A stretch of DNA of 64,000 bases from Manihot esculenta (taxonomy: Eukaryota; Streptophyta; Magnoliopsida; Malpighiales; Euphorbiaceae), in the NCBI RefSeq assembly GCF_001659605.2, contig NC_035169.2:12935999-12999998 (forward strand). Direction: 5' to 3'. Of this stretch, positions 1-12,127 are shown piece after piece; the first letter of the stretch is position 1; each line of letters begins with the position of its first letter. A program made the translations under genes and the position numbers. The notes beneath the pieces were generated by a model. The model was not told the DNA's origin. It worked only from the letters and a program-made list of their open reading frames with translations, and searched no databases.

Positions 1-168
1 TAAGTAGGTAACACGGTCCCACCAAAAGAAAGGAAGACCCGAATACTTTAAACACCTGATTCATCACTAAGATTTGCTTTCCTCTGGATAGGATGAGGCT
101 CCACATAAAATTACCATTATTAGATACCATTCAGTATATTCCCATTGCACATATAATCGCGGGATCCA
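1..168. other. Unassigned flank at the left edge
   Basis: No reading frame, LTR end or similarity to other parts of the window was recognised. Sequence shared with element A begins abruptly at about 169, so the boundary is a breakpoint rather than a transposon terminus. Confidence 0.5.
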
Positions 169-253
169 TAAGTGCTACCTTTAATGTTTCTGATTTGTCT
201 CCTTTTGATTTTGGTACAGATTAGAGGACGAATCCTTTTTAAGAAGGAGGGGA
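169..253 (+). pseudogene. 3' tail of a CRM-like pol gene with polypurine tract
   Basis: These 85 bases match the end of element A's own pol region (about 22767-22861) nearly base for base. They end in the purine-rich AAGAAGGAGGGGA, which is the polypurine tract next to an LTR. Pol tail normally precedes a 3' LTR, so the LTR at 254 has pol sequence on its left and a primer site on its right. It is therefore shared by two internal regions (LTR-internal-LTR tandem) or results from recombination between copies. An in-frame TAG replaces TTG near 225. Confidence 0.75.
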
Positions 254-469
254 TGATGTAAGCACAACCAACAACACCAAAAATGATGAGTTAGCATTGT
301 CTCAAGGACCAATTACAAGGTTGAGATCCAAGAGGTTGAAGGAAACACTTTAAGGATTCATGAAGGAATATGTTGAAGCTTTGTAAGTTCATTTTGAAGT
401 TGAAGAACAATTTGGCCATTCCAAGTCAATTAGGCCGTATGTGTCCTTATTGACAATTCAAATTTTGTA

Positions 470-770
470 TTTATAGTGGGTAGTTATCCAGTAGTGGATA
501 GTTAACCAGTAGTGGGTTGTTATCTAGTAGTGGATAGTTAACCAGTAGTGGGTAGTTATCCAGTAGTGGATAGTAGCATAGATCATGCAGAGTAGTGGGT
601 AGTGGCATAGATCATGGGTTCATGCAGCGTATTTATAGTGGGTAGTTATCCAGTAGTGGATAGTTAACCAGTAGTGGATAGTTATCCAGTAGTGGATAGT
701 GGCATAGATCATGGATCCATGCAGAGTAGTGGGTAGTGGCATAGATCATGGGTCCATGCATAGTAGTGGG
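470..770 (+). repeat. GTAGTGG minisatellite in the A LTR
   Basis: Imperfect units of about 20 bp built on GTAGTGGATAGTTAACCA are repeated. They form a higher-order duplication of about 160 bp: the phrase starting TATTTATAGTGGG occurs near 471 and again near 631. Shorter versions occur in the 3' copy (25360-25520) and in the LTR at 63040-63150. Confidence 0.85.
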
Positions 771-802
771 AAGTGGCAAAGATCATGCGTCTTTATTTAG
801 GT

Positions 803-810
803 TATATAAA
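803..810 (+). promoter_or_regulatory. TATA box of the A LTR
   Basis: TATATAAA about 300 bp before the LTR end is the best core-promoter candidate. The same motif is kept in the 3' copy at 25542-25549 and, as GGTATATAAAA, in the LTR near 63210. Confidence 0.6.
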
Positions 811-1107
811 GCATCTCTTTTTCCATATTTTAGACAGATTATCAATTATTCAATACAATTACTTTATGCGATTCTTCTTTGAGAGCTTAAGAGAGATCTT
901 GGTTCTTGACATTGCATCACGAATAAGGTTTGATACTAACTTGTATGTTTTTTATTCTTGCTGCTCTTAAAATCAATAAGTTATAAGTGTTCTTAATTGC
1001 ATGTTAATTAAGGGTGCTTTAGATTGGAGAATTGTTTTCTGAATTAAGTTCTTTTTACTAGGGTATGTGTCGTTTCAGTCTCTAATAGGCTGATGTTCCG
1101 CATCAAT

Positions 1108-1119
1108 TGGTATCAGAGC
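1108..1119 (+). other. Primer binding site, initiator-Met tRNA (element A)
   Basis: TGGTATCAGAGC starts three bases after the LTR and is complementary to the 3' end of plant initiator methionine tRNA, the usual minus-strand primer of chromoviruses. Confidence 0.85.
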
Positions 1120-2041
1120 TAGGCTTAGTAATAATTTCTTAACTATCCTTTATGTCTTTTCTTCAATTTTTCATGATCTTTTCGTTTGGGTATCTATTAG
1201 AGTCGAATACATTGTTTAGTTGCTGTTCAAATCGAATTTTATCCTAAATTCTTGTTTAGGCGAAATTACTATCTTCAGTGGTTTGGTTTATGCTCTTTGC
1301 CCTAATTCATATGCTCCTATTCTAATACTTTTAGAATAGTATTTCCAGTGTTTTACTTTAGTCCATATAAAAAAAATACCAAAAAGAAGAAAAAAAAAAG
1401 AAAAAGAATTTCTGCAATTTGGGTCAATTGTTCAAACTTCATTTTGATATTGATACCTACTGGTACAAATTATATTTCATATACCTTAAACATATTTCTA
1501 GGTTTGAGATTCGAAATACATGTTTGGGGTAGGTTTAGGGCAAATTTGGATAGTATTTTCACACAAACAGTTGTACTTAATACTTGCTATTTTAAGTGTC
1601 TATTTTGTTTGCTTGCTTTGAATTGTTTTTGTTGAGTCAATATTAAGATCAGTTAACCTAGGATTGCATGATTAGGGATAACTTCGTGTTAAGCACATCC
1701 GTCTTGTTAATTTTTTATTCTTAGTTTGTTAATTTGGTGTCTTTCTGTCTGCTAGTTCCTCACACTTATTTTGACAAATTGCACATTGTTGAAAATCTAA
1801 TTACACTTAGTACACGAAATTTCACTTTTGTGTGCTAAATCAATCCGTTTGTTCATTTTGGTCAGTTTGCATCTAGTGTTGTTTCCTATCTTTTCTTGTT
1901 AGGTACTTCCTTGCTTTCCTTATTATCTGAATCATACAAACTTGGCTTATTGAGTCTTTATTCTGAAGTTCACTTTTGAGATACCAAGTGAGTGCCTGAA
2001 AGTTAAACACGTGAGTTAAGAGAATTGTAAATTTTTCTATA
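1120..2041 (+). other. Untranslated leader of element A
   Basis: About 920 bp between primer site and gag start. It is T-rich with a purine run near 1370-1410, and I see no convincing coding sequence in it. Confidence 0.6.
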
Positions 2042-3171
2042 ATGTCTGAGCATAATACTGGTGATACTTCTGACCCTACGTTTGATCTTAAAGATATGTA
2101 TAAAGCTTTCATGGATAGCTTTCAAAAGCTAAATTTGAGAATGGATAACCTTGAGGACAACCTTAGATCTTCAAAGGGCAAGTCCAATCAGGGGGATGAT
2201 GATACACACGATCCATCCTATGAAGAGGAAAATGTGGCACAATCAGCCCCTTTCCAACGCAAAAGGTTCAATGATCGTGTACCCTATGTAGATAATAATA
2301 TGAACTCCATAAAGATGAAGATTCCAAGCTTGAATGGTAAGGCTAATATTGATGCCTATTTAGAGTGGGAGCGTAAAATGGAGATGGTTTTTAACTGTCA
2401 AAACTATTCCGACGATAAGAAGGTAAAACTTGCTGCCCTTGAGTTTTCAGACTATGCACTAATATGGTGGAATGAGCTTGTAAAATCTAGGAGAAGGAAT
2501 GGAGAGTTAACCATTGCTAATTGAGAAGAGATGAAGCGAATCATGAGGAAGAATTATGTGCCTATTTATTACCATAGAGATCTCCATCATCAAATGCAAA
2601 GATTAACCCAAGGATCAAAATCTGTTGATGAGTATCATAAGGAGATGGAGTTGCTCTTGATCAAAGCAAACATAGTGGAGGAGGAAAACCAGACTATGAC
2701 TCATTTCTTTGGTGGTTTAAACAAGGAGATTGCTGATGTGGTTGATTTCCAACCATATGTTGATTTGGAAGACTTGGTGAACATTGCCATTAAGGTGGAA
2801 AGACAAAGAGGCCGAAATAGATGGGGAGTAACAGGGTTGCTCAAAACTCCAACAGCAAATGGGGTTCCAAATGGAGCACCAAGACTGATTCTAAAAGGTT
2901 TGATAAGTCTTCAACTCAAAAAGGCATGTTACCTTCCAAAGAAACATCCAACTCTCATGGTAAAAATGAATCTGCCCCTAAATCTAATAGGACTAGAGAT
3001 ATTCAGTGTTTTAAATGTAAAAGGCGTGGGCATTATGCCAATGAGTGTGTTAATAAACGTGCCATGATAGTGAGGGGAGATGAGATAGTCTCCGAAACTG
3101 ATTCTGATTCTGATGAAATACCACCTTTAGAAGATTGTTCTGATGTAGAGATAGAAGAGTATCCTGTTTAG
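2042..3171 (+). pseudogene. Element A gag (broken)
   Basis: Gag would form the virus-like particle in which reverse transcription occurs. The frame starts at ATG 2042 and reads through a retrotransposon-gag capsid region (about 2330-2800). A TGA at 2522-2524 stands where the family has Trp (TGG to TGA). A frameshift near 2820 moves the rest to another frame, which carries a complete CX2CX4HX4C zinc knuckle (residues CFKCKRRGHYANEC, about 3007-3048) and an acidic tail. One nonsense codon and one frameshift make the copy non-functional. The capsid core missing from elements C1 and C2 is present here. Confidence 0.85.
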
Positions 3172-4891
3172 GGAGAGTTCTTGGTGATATTGCGTACTTT
3201 AAATGTTTCTATTAAAGAAGAGGGGCTTGAACAGCGTGAAAACATCTTTCACACTCTTTGATAGGTGGTAAAGTCTGTTGCATGATAATAGATTCGGGTA
3301 GTCAAGTTAATTGTGCTAGTACTATTTTGGTTGATAAATAAGGACTAGAAACTATTAAACACCCTAATCCTTACAGACTTCAGTGGTTGAATGATAGTGG
3401 CGAGGCAAAGGTAACCAAGTAATGTAAAGTGTCATTTTCTATTAGCAAGTATGTAGATGAGGTTACTTATGATATTGTACCCATGCAGGCTGGACATATT
3501 TTGTTGGGTAGACCATGGCAATTTGATAGGCGTATCATTCATGATGGGTATAGTAATAGGTTTTTTTTTACGTTCCTTGGTGTAAAACATATACTTGTGC
3601 TATTATCTCCTAAAGATGTATATGCAGATCAAGTGAAATTACAACAATCTGCTAAATTAGGTAAGGGAGGTGAGACAAGTAAAAAGAATGAGGAAAAAGA
3701 GGCCAGTAGTAAAAAGAAGATTTCAAATGGCCCAAAGGAGAGTGACTGCACAGGAAAGGATAAAAATGAGAGACGTGCAGGAGAGAAAACGTTAATGAGT
3801 GTGGAGGTAAAAGGAGAGCTGAGTGAGAAGAGTGAAGAATTCAGCAAGTCTTCCTTTTATTGTAAAGAGAGAGAGTTGAAGAAAGCATACTTAGGGAAGA
3901 GAGTTTTGATTATGTTGCGTTTTAGTTCCAATTTTATGATTGAGACTAACCCTACTAATGAATTGCCTAGTTCTTTTTCTAAGTTATTGCAGGATTTTGC
4001 GGATGTATTTCCTGAGGAGGTGCCATCTGGGTTGCCACCCATTAGGGGAATAGAACATCAGATCGATTTTGTTCTTGGAGCTCAGATTCCAAACCGTCCA
4101 GCTTGCCGGAGTAATCCTGAGGAGATGAAGGAATTGCAAAAGCAAGTTGATGAGTTGCTAGCTAAGGGACATATCAGGGAGAGCCTCAGTCCATGCGCAG
4201 TACCTATTTTGTTGGTTCCAAAGAAAGATGGAACAATGCGCATGTGTGTTGATTGTCGTGCGATCAATAAAATCACTGTAAAGTATCGCCATCCTATTCC
4301 TAGATTAGATGATATACTTGAAGAATTATGTGGTGCTGTTTTCTTTACCAAAATTTATTTGAAAAGCGGTTATCATCAAATTAGGATGAAGTTAGGTGAT
4401 GATTGGAAAACTACGTTTAAGACTAAATATGGTTTATATGAATGGTTAGTGATGCCTTTTGGCTTAACTAATGCACCTAGTACATTTATGAGATTGATGA
4501 ACGATGATTTGCGTGATTACCTAGGTAAGTTTGTGGTTGTGTATTTTGATGATATATTGATTTATAGTTGAAACCTGGATGATCATATTAGGCATATTGA
4601 ACTTGTTCTACAGAAGTTGCGTGAACATAAATTGTATGCTAATTTTAAGACATCCACATTTTGTACTGATAGTCTCATATTCCTAGGATTTATTATTAGT
4701 TCACGTGGAGTTGAGGTAGATACTGAAAAGGTTAAGGCTATCCAAGAATGGCCTATACCTAAGAATGCTGATGAGGTGAGATCCTTTTATGGATTAGCAA
4801 GCTTCTATAGGAGGTTTGTTCGAGATTTCAGCACTATTGCTGCACCTCTAAATGAGATTATTAAAAAGGCTGTTGGGTTTAAATGGGGTAA
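3172..4891 (+). pseudogene. Element A pol, first part: protease and reverse transcriptase (broken)
   Basis: The protease region (about 3200-3620) keeps the catalytic IDSGS near 3288 and the LLGRPW block, but has several stops between 3250 and 3425. From 3429 the frame is open through a charged linker into reverse transcriptase. The RT blocks [20 protein letters not shown] and the catalytic YFDDI are all present. A TGA at 4569-4571, probably CGA to TGA, comes just after YFDDILIYS. The frame then continues through the RT thumb to 4891, where element B entered with duplication GGTAA. Taking out B and one duplication copy leaves the RT to RNase H frame in register with 21161. Confidence 0.88.
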
Positions 4892-5319
4892 TGACTCGCA
4901 GTTGTTGAAACCGGTCAAAAATAACCTTTCCGGTTATCAACAATATTACTACTATAGATAGTGACAAAGGATCGCATCCACAGAGAATTGAAAACTTATC
5001 TATCATTTCCTTAACAAGACCAAGAGACTAAACCAAATGAGAAACTGAAAGCAAGCAATTGAAAGCAGAATAAAAATAAAGTGCAATAAAAGTAAAATGG
5101 GGGGATGTTTTGAGATTGATTTGATTAAGCAACTACTGAAAGCAATTAAATAAGCGAATAATGAAAATAAAATGGAAATCTAATATGAGAAAGGTCTAGT
5201 TGAAGAGTTGGATCCACTTCAGTTGTTTGGATTAATCATTGAAACTTATATTCTTTTGATTGATTCAATAGATTAGTTATGGAGATAGAAGACGCTTCTC
5301 AACATTATCCATATCTTGT

Positions 5320-5930
5320 CACAAAATAAATTGTAGCTAAAAATAGAATTTTGGTGGCTAGATGATTTTGCCACAACATATTTTTCCCGTGACATACCGT
5401 AGCTAGAAGTGGCGTAACTAAAGTTTAGTTACAGGATTTACCTGTGTTGTGGCTAAAATAAATATTTATAGTCATACTTTTTATTTAAATGAAGCAAAAA
5501 TATTGCCATTAAAAATAAATATTGTGGCTAGTTATTAGCCACAAATGGAATATTTGTAACCACATTTTCTTTTTGCCACAACAACTTTTTTTTGTAAGTG
5601 ATTTTGCTAGGATTATGTTACAAAAATAATAATGTGGCAATTTAAACTTATGTATAGTTACAAATTTAATTTTATGGCTAACATATCTAAATTTAGCCAT
5701 AAACTTAATTGTATGACAAAAAATATTTACTATTAGCCACATTTAAATAATTATAATGCAAGAATAAAATTTATAACCACAAAAATTAGAAAGTGACAAG
5801 TTCTAGTATAATTGTTACACTTAATTTTATTTCATAACTATTGAATAAAGCCACAAAATTATTAAATTAGAAGCTATTCTAAATATAGTACATACGGCTA
5901 CTATTAATTATTTGTAGCTAAAATGTAATA
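5320..5930. repeat. Left subterminal repeats of the CACTA element
   Basis: At least a dozen copies of TTGTGGCTA or TTGTAGCTAAA and their reverse complement TAGCCACAA lie in both orientations. Examples are near 5331, 5446, 5521, 5538, 5732 and 5915. Such arrays are the usual binding sites of the TnpA-type protein. Confidence 0.75.
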
Positions 5931-6308
5931 TTTATTTAATTTATTATTATTTAATGGGATTATATTATAATTTACTATTACATATGTTATTTATCTATTA
6001 ATAATTTTGGTAAAATTTATAATAGAATATAAAATTTATATAAAAAATTTAGCTAAAATTTAAATTTATAAAATAATTATATATTAATATTAAGACTCAA
6101 TCAGAATGACAATTATAAAATAACAATACATTTAAGTCAAAATAACTAATATCCAAAATAAACTAATTTAAGTCATAAACCAATCACACTAAAAATACTT
6201 GAAATTATAATACCATACTAACACTAATATTAATATCTAAATTTTTTAAAAGTAGTATTATAAGGCTGCTGGCTGCTTCAAAATCCAAAACTTCAAATAT
6301 ACTGCAAA

Positions 6309-9300
6309 TCATCCTCCAATTTCATCATCTTGGGAATCCTCCATAGGCTGTATAAAATTTTATTTCAAAATATTAATAACAAAATTATATAAAATAGATA
6401 AGGTTCATACTAGTTATATAGCTTACAAAAATTCTTATATTAGAAAAAAAATGAGACTTAGTTTTTAATCACTTACTGATGCAATATTATTGTTTTTCTC
6501 CAAAAGCATCTTGAATTTCTGCTCTCATATTCTATTCATCTCTGCAAGTTTCTTATCCATTTGCTTCTTAACATCATTTATTCATTTGCTTCTTTTTGAA
6601 TTTGTTGGACACGCTCGTTTGCTTCTCTTCTTGAAGTATCAAGTTGTTTAAGTAGTTCTATCTTTGTAGGTCTAGCACCAAAATATTCCGTGACATTTTT
6701 TCCAGGACCATAAGCACGTACATAACCATTTTTTCTGGCCCAAGTACATCAGCAAACATAGCATCATCATCCAGTGAAATTTGTCCTTCTTCTCGTTATT
6801 TCTTTAGTTGCTGAAACTTTTCTTGTAGAGATATTTATATTTATTGATATTAAAAAAAATCAAAATATAGCATAAAATACATAACAAATAAATAAAACAT
6901 ATGTAAAAAGTATTACAATGGCTTCTTGTGATATTGGATCAATTTCTTTGCCTTGCTTTCTCTTTCTGGATTCAAGAAAAAGCTCTAAGCGAGAAAGTGT
7001 TTTTCCATTTTTTTTGTTCTTCTGTTCAAATAAATATAACAATTAGTATTAGTTTATCATAGATCTATATCAATAAAAATTTGAGTTCAAGCAAAACCAA
7101 ACTTTCCGTAAAAGAGTCAATTGACTTAACTACAAATATGCTGCAGATAAACAAAACTTGTATAAAAGAGCTAACATTTTTACAGCTAATGATATCAATT
7201 CAAGCTTTAAAATTCATAATAATGTTGATTATTATTTACTCTACAAGTTTGGATGCTCATAGGGTTGACCAATCATAATTCATTCCTATATTTAGAATAT
7301 TAAACATGGTCAAATTTCACCATTAAATGAGTGAGTTATTAATGGTGTTTGCTGTCTAATCTAATACTACTAAAAAATTGTCATGTTTAACTTTAATGAG
7401 CATAAAGAAAAAGGGGATTTGTTTTGATGTGGGAAATGAAGGTTAATAATGGCAGTCTGAATCTAATTAGGCATTTACAGAAAAAATAATAAATGGCATA
7501 TCAAAAATTTCTAACAATCATATGAACTTCAAAAGGCATTATTTTTTTTTTTGATAAAAATAGCTTTTATTAGAACTTTGAGAGTTATAGCAGAATACAA
7601 AGAATAACAACAAGCAGCTAGCTTATACCATTACAGGTTGACCAGTTCTTGATTGTTGAACTACTAAAAAGAATTTGGATTAAGGAATAAGGAAAGCTAG
7701 GCACATCTTAAACCAAATAAAAGATCCATAAAAGATCAAATCATAAACTTTCTCAAGTTCTAAACTAGAATTATCAAATACTATTTTGTTTCTTTCTAGC
7801 CATAGTCCACAAAACGACAGCAGTAAAAAGGGATTATTTGTATATCATTTAATTAATAAAAAATACTATAATACTAATAAAATAAAAATAAACTCATACC
7901 ATATGATCTCTCAGCCAAGCAAAGCTTTTTGTCCCCGTGTATGGCGGCATAAAACGCTTGCATCTATTTGTCTTATTTTTGTTGCTTCTCTCTAAAGAAA
8001 AACAATGAAAAATTTTCAGAATTTATGTTAGCTAACAGAAACTGAATTCATATAAAATAAATTATTAAATTTTACACGAATTTTTAATACCTGAAATACA
8101 TTTTCTGTCCAAAGATTAACCAAATACTTCCAATCTTTTACATCCATATCCTTAGGCTTGTTTCGGAGACGAAGTGAATAAGTTGCCTTTGAATCAAAGT
8201 ACTTCTTCTTTAACTTATGCCTATAATTCCTATATAATGCATTCATATGACCGAAAATTGCTCCCTTTCTTGCATCAGAATACTCAAAAGTGAACTTTCC
8301 TTTTAGCAAAGAAGTAAGAAATAAATATTATGATACTTAATAGAACTAAAAAAATTATAATCATTTTATAATGGATGTAATTTAATATAAATTTTCGTAC
8401 TAATATGGTAGACCACATAAGGTCGAGCTTATCATCGGTAATCTTATTCCATTGTTTCACTTGCAATGGACAACACGACACACTTCTAATAATTTGTCCT
8501 AAAAACCAAACAAATGCAGTAGCATTATCACCAATAGCTTGATCATCTTCATCAAATTCTACTGGCAATTTTTGTCCATTCTCCAATTGTGTGATTTTCA
8601 AGCATCGTGTTGGTCCTCTAGTTTTTCTTTTAATTATATTGGAACCTATTTCAAAATAAAAGTAAAACAATAATCATATAATAACAAGAATTTCTGTACA
8701 TAGAACAAGTAAACATAATCAATTGTTTAAATAAAATTAAATGAGTAAACCTGTTGCTGCAGTTGCATTTGGATTTTGAAGTTGATTAGAAGTGTGATCA
8801 ACAGTAACTGCGGGTAGCTCGTCACCAAGCCCATTTGGTAAAATATCATAATCTCGAAATAGAGTGTATATATCAATGGGTTTCGAAGGGAACTTCTTAT
8901 AACTATCCATCATATTTTTCACATTTGTATCATCTTTAACCTCTATCAATGCATCAAGATCACTAAGAGATTTATCAGCCTTCAAGTAATAAAATTTATC
9001 TCCTTTTATAACATCAAATCCACAATCCTTTTTCAAGTCATCCAATATATCAAAAAATGAGATGAAATCAACATCAAAATTAGGTTTCTCCATGAACCTA
9101 CCATTTTCATATATTCTATTTGGTGAAAATATAAAATGACCTTCAAAATGATACCTCATTGTCTTCTGACTAGTATTCCCTAAAAAAAAATTGAAGTTAG
9201 CCATATAATTATTTATGAAAACAACTTAAAATGTATAAATCACATAAATATTATTTACCTTGAAAATTTGAAGCCTGATTTTGGTATAACTCTTGAGTTT

Positions 9301-9390
9301 CTTGAAAGTTCTGGTTAACATTATTTTCAGTCTCATTTTCCAAGTTAATATTGATGGAATTCCCTTTCCGCAACTTGCATCGTCGAGCCA
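6309..9390 (-). pseudogene. CACTA TnpA-like gene (Ptta/Transposase_24), eight-exon model, broken
   Basis: Predicted exons on the minus strand with GT/AG borders: 9390-9259 (starts MARRCKLRKG), 9179-8751, 8645-8401, 8299-8091, 7991-7900, 7021-6916, about 6825-6477, and 6347-6309 ending in TGA. In order they give family hallmarks. RGPTRCLKI with GDNATAFVWFLG lies in exon 3. The WKYLVNLW block lies in exon 4. NRCKRFMPPYTGTKSFAWLR lies in exon 5. NGKTLSRLELFLESRKRK lies in exon 6. LGPEK with YVRAYGPGKN lies in exon 7. En/Spm TnpA-like proteins bind subterminal repeats and assist transposition. Exon 7 has a TAA and a one-base deletion after GPEK, so the copy is inactive. Exon limits are inferred from splice consensus only. 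Confidence 0.7.
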
Positions 9391-10420
9391 TGATGTTTGC
9401 TTCTGCTTCATGGAAAAAATTGAATATTACACATAGAGGATAAATTAATATAAAAATAGTGAATCAAAGCTTTTTAACAGATGAAAAACGAATGAAAAGT
9501 AAATATCAGATGCCTTTCACGTGTTTAACCTAGAACAATTACAATGAAACATTAATTTTAAGGCTTTTGTAATTTTAAACATACCTGATTGGATTTGATA
9601 GTGGGAGCTTCTCCTTTTGATAGTGGACAGAAATTGAAAACTGAATGAATCATGAGTGAGAATGAATCAGTAGCGGCTGTAAGGAGGGAATTTTTAATTT
9701 TAAGGTTTTCATTCCCCCCAAGCCAAAAAGCTTATCATTATATTGCCGCCACTAATTGATAGGGTTCCCTTTATTAATTAATATAATATTATTTATTTTT
9801 ATTTTTTTGTAATTAAAATATTTTATATTTTTAATTAAATAAGCAAAATAAAATAATTTTAATTTGCTTAAGCACATTCAAAATCAACGCTATGAATTTT
9901 TTTTTAAAAGAAAAAAAAATCATGACCACACCTTCGTAGAGCTGTATTTTTAACATCAAAATAAATTTATTTTCAAAAAAAAAACTTTAAAATTAATTTA
10001 TACGCAAAATACAAATATGTAGGTAAAAAAAAAATTCAAGTATGTAAAAAAAAAATTTTTAAATGTACCAAATTTGGCATAATTGTGTTTTTTGATGGAA
10101 TAAGACCCTAAAAGTGTTAAATCGTTGGTTAAAAATTTGGAATAATTTTGGTATAAATTTAATTTATATATTGTGGATAAAGAATTTTGGTTTTTTGGTT
10201 ACCGATTAATAATTATGTTTAGTAATTAGTAATTCTGTAAAAAAATTTCAATTACCATAATTTCCAAATTTGCTAATTGGTCATGGTGATGGTTATAAAA
10301 TGCTCACCTTTAAGCATATGGTAGTGTAAAGTTCATGTTACTAAGGGTGTGTAGTACCGGTTCTCAAACTGATTCCTAGAAGAAAGCGGTACTATATAAA
10401 AAAAACGATTCCTGGAAATT
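9391..10420. other. AT-rich non-coding interior of the CACTA element
   Basis: Very A/T-rich with poly-A and poly-T runs. No gene, repeat unit or terminus was recognised. It includes the presumed promoter of the minus-strand gene that starts at 9390, but no convincing TATA box could be chosen in such AT-rich DNA. Confidence 0.5.
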
Positions 10421-11305
10421 AAAATAAAACTTTAATTCTTTACTTAAATTAATTTAAAGTCAAGAACATTAAAAAAAAAAAGATGGGACGCAAAATAAAC
10501 GATAGTGTCTTTCTTACTCCAAAATGTTATACTCATACATTATAAACAAAATTGTTATTTATTAGTAATCATTTATTCAAATATTCAATTAAAATAAAAC
10601 TTTAATGGTTCACTTTAATTAGTTTAAAGTCAAGAACATTAAAAAAGAAACAATGGGGGCCAAAATAAATGACAGTGACTTGCTTACCCTAAAATATTAT
10701 ACTTATACATTATAAATAAAATATAATAATTATTAGTAATTATTTATTCAATTCATTTAAAATAAAACTTTAATTGTTCACTTTAATTAGTTTAAAGTCA
10801 ATAATATTAAAAAAGAAATAACGTGGCGCACAATAAACAGCAGTGCATTTCTTACCCCAAAATATTATATTGTTAATCATTAGTAATCATTTATTCAAAT
10901 ATTCAATTAAAATAAAACTTTAATTCTTTACTTAAATTAGTTTAAAGTCAAAAACATTAAAAAAAAAGATGGAACGCACAATATAAACGACAGTGCCTTT
11001 CATACCCCAAAATATTATACTTATATATTATAAACAAACTTGTTATTTATTAGTAATCATTTATTCAAATATTCAATTAAAATAAAACTTTAATTATTCA
11101 CTTTAATTAGTTTAAAGACAAGAACAATAAAAAAAGAAACAATCGGGTGCAAAATAAACGACAGTGTCTAAACATTAAAAAAGAAATGATGGGTGTAAAA
11201 TAAATAACAATACTTTTTTTACCCCAAAGTATTATACTTATATATTATAAACAAACTTGTTATCTATTAGAAATTATTTATTCAAATTTTCAATTAAAAT
11301 AAAAC
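10421..11305 (+). repeat. Tandem repeat of about 170 bp inside the CACTA element
   Basis: The phrase AAAATAAAACTTTAAT recurs at 10421, 10591, 10759, 10909 and 11079, with a degenerate sixth copy at 11296. Spacings are 170, 168, 150, 170 and 217 bp. Each unit also contains AGTTTAAAGTCAA, a CAAAATAAAC(G)A segment and AGTAATCATTTATTCAA. Poly-A length changes explain much of the length variation. Confidence 0.85.
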
Positions 11306-11559
11306 TAAAATTGATAATTATAACTAAAATTGATTCATTAATATGTAACTTTTTAAGTTAGAAAATAATTCTCAATAACTTTTCTATCTAAACAAATGGA
11401 CAATAGGAGAAAAATTGATTGAGAGATAAAAAAAACATATTATATGAAATTTTTTAGAACCTCTAAGCATATTTTTTGAACTTGATAAACCAATATATAA
11501 TACTTAGAGGACCTCAGAGTAATTCTCCAAATTATTTTATTAGTTATAGTATTCTATCA

Positions 11560-12127
11560 TAGTTATATAATTGTGGCTAATTTGATAGCTAATTCAATGA
11601 CTCTTTGATAATTATAACTAAAGTATCATAGTACTCATATAATTCATTTAGCTACGATATTGTGGCTAATGATTTAGTAATAGTTATGACAAACATAATT
11701 ACATGACTAATATTTTTATGTTTCTGCCACAAATTTTTTGTAATGACTAATAAATTGTAGCTAATAAAATAATTATTACTACAATCATATTAGTTTCGTG
11801 GCTATTAAAAGTATTATCTATAATATTAATGTGTTGTGACTATAATGGTAGTAATTGTTACAAAAAAATTAAATTTATAGCTATTATATCTATTAGCTAT
11901 GATATTACTTTGTAGCTAAAATTAATTGTGGCAAATAGTCAACAAATAGTTACATTATATATAAAATAAAACAAAAAATACATATTAGTTATAATTGTTG
12001 CATTTTTGTTACTAAATAGTTTAAATTAGCCACAATAGGTTTTTAGCCGTAATAAAATAAATATATTAGCCACAATAATTTTTTTTGTAGCTACGTATCG
12101 TAACTAGAGATGTAATATGTTGTAGTG
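11560..12127. repeat. Right subterminal repeats and terminus of the CACTA element
   Basis: Repeated TTGTGGCTA and TAGCCACAA motifs in both orientations mirror the left end (for example near 11570, 11661, 11799, 12026 and 12068). The terminal bases 12112-12127 read CACTACAACATATTAC on the minus strand. Confidence 0.75.

Larger units (their letters stand above)
254..1105 (+). repeat. Element A 5' LTR (852 bp)
   Basis: It runs from TGATGTAAGC to CCGCATCA, with TGATG/CATCA as terminal inverted repeat, and is followed directly by the primer site. The matching 3' copy is split over 22862-27570 and is about 145 bp shorter once its insertions are removed. The difference lies in the internal GTAGTGG minisatellite. 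The first ~220 bases continue the pol reading frame when this sequence stands at the 3' end of the element. Confidence 0.85.
5300..12127 (-). mobile_element. CACTA (En/Spm-type) DNA transposon
   Basis: A 6.8-kb block interrupts the B LTR between bases that are adjacent in the other LTR copies. The right end, read on the minus strand, begins CACTACAACATATT, a canonical CACTA terminus. The left end has lost its first bases and keeps only CAACATT, so no 3-bp target duplication can be confirmed. Both ends carry dense short subterminal repeats, and the middle holds one minus-strand gene related to plant En/Spm (Ptta/Transposase_24) proteins. No DDE-type TnpD transposase is visible, so it was probably mobilised in trans. 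Confidence 0.8.

Noticed and set aside
5300..5310. Target-site duplication TCA for the CACTA element
   Set aside because: The left terminus has lost bases and the LTR reference differs here (CTCATCACC or CTCACCACC), so the match could be chance.
8737..9204. A host gene of unknown function at 6.3-9.4 kb
   Set aside because: Its exons carry Ptta/Transposase_24 hallmarks and it lies between CACTA termini, so it is transposon-borne.
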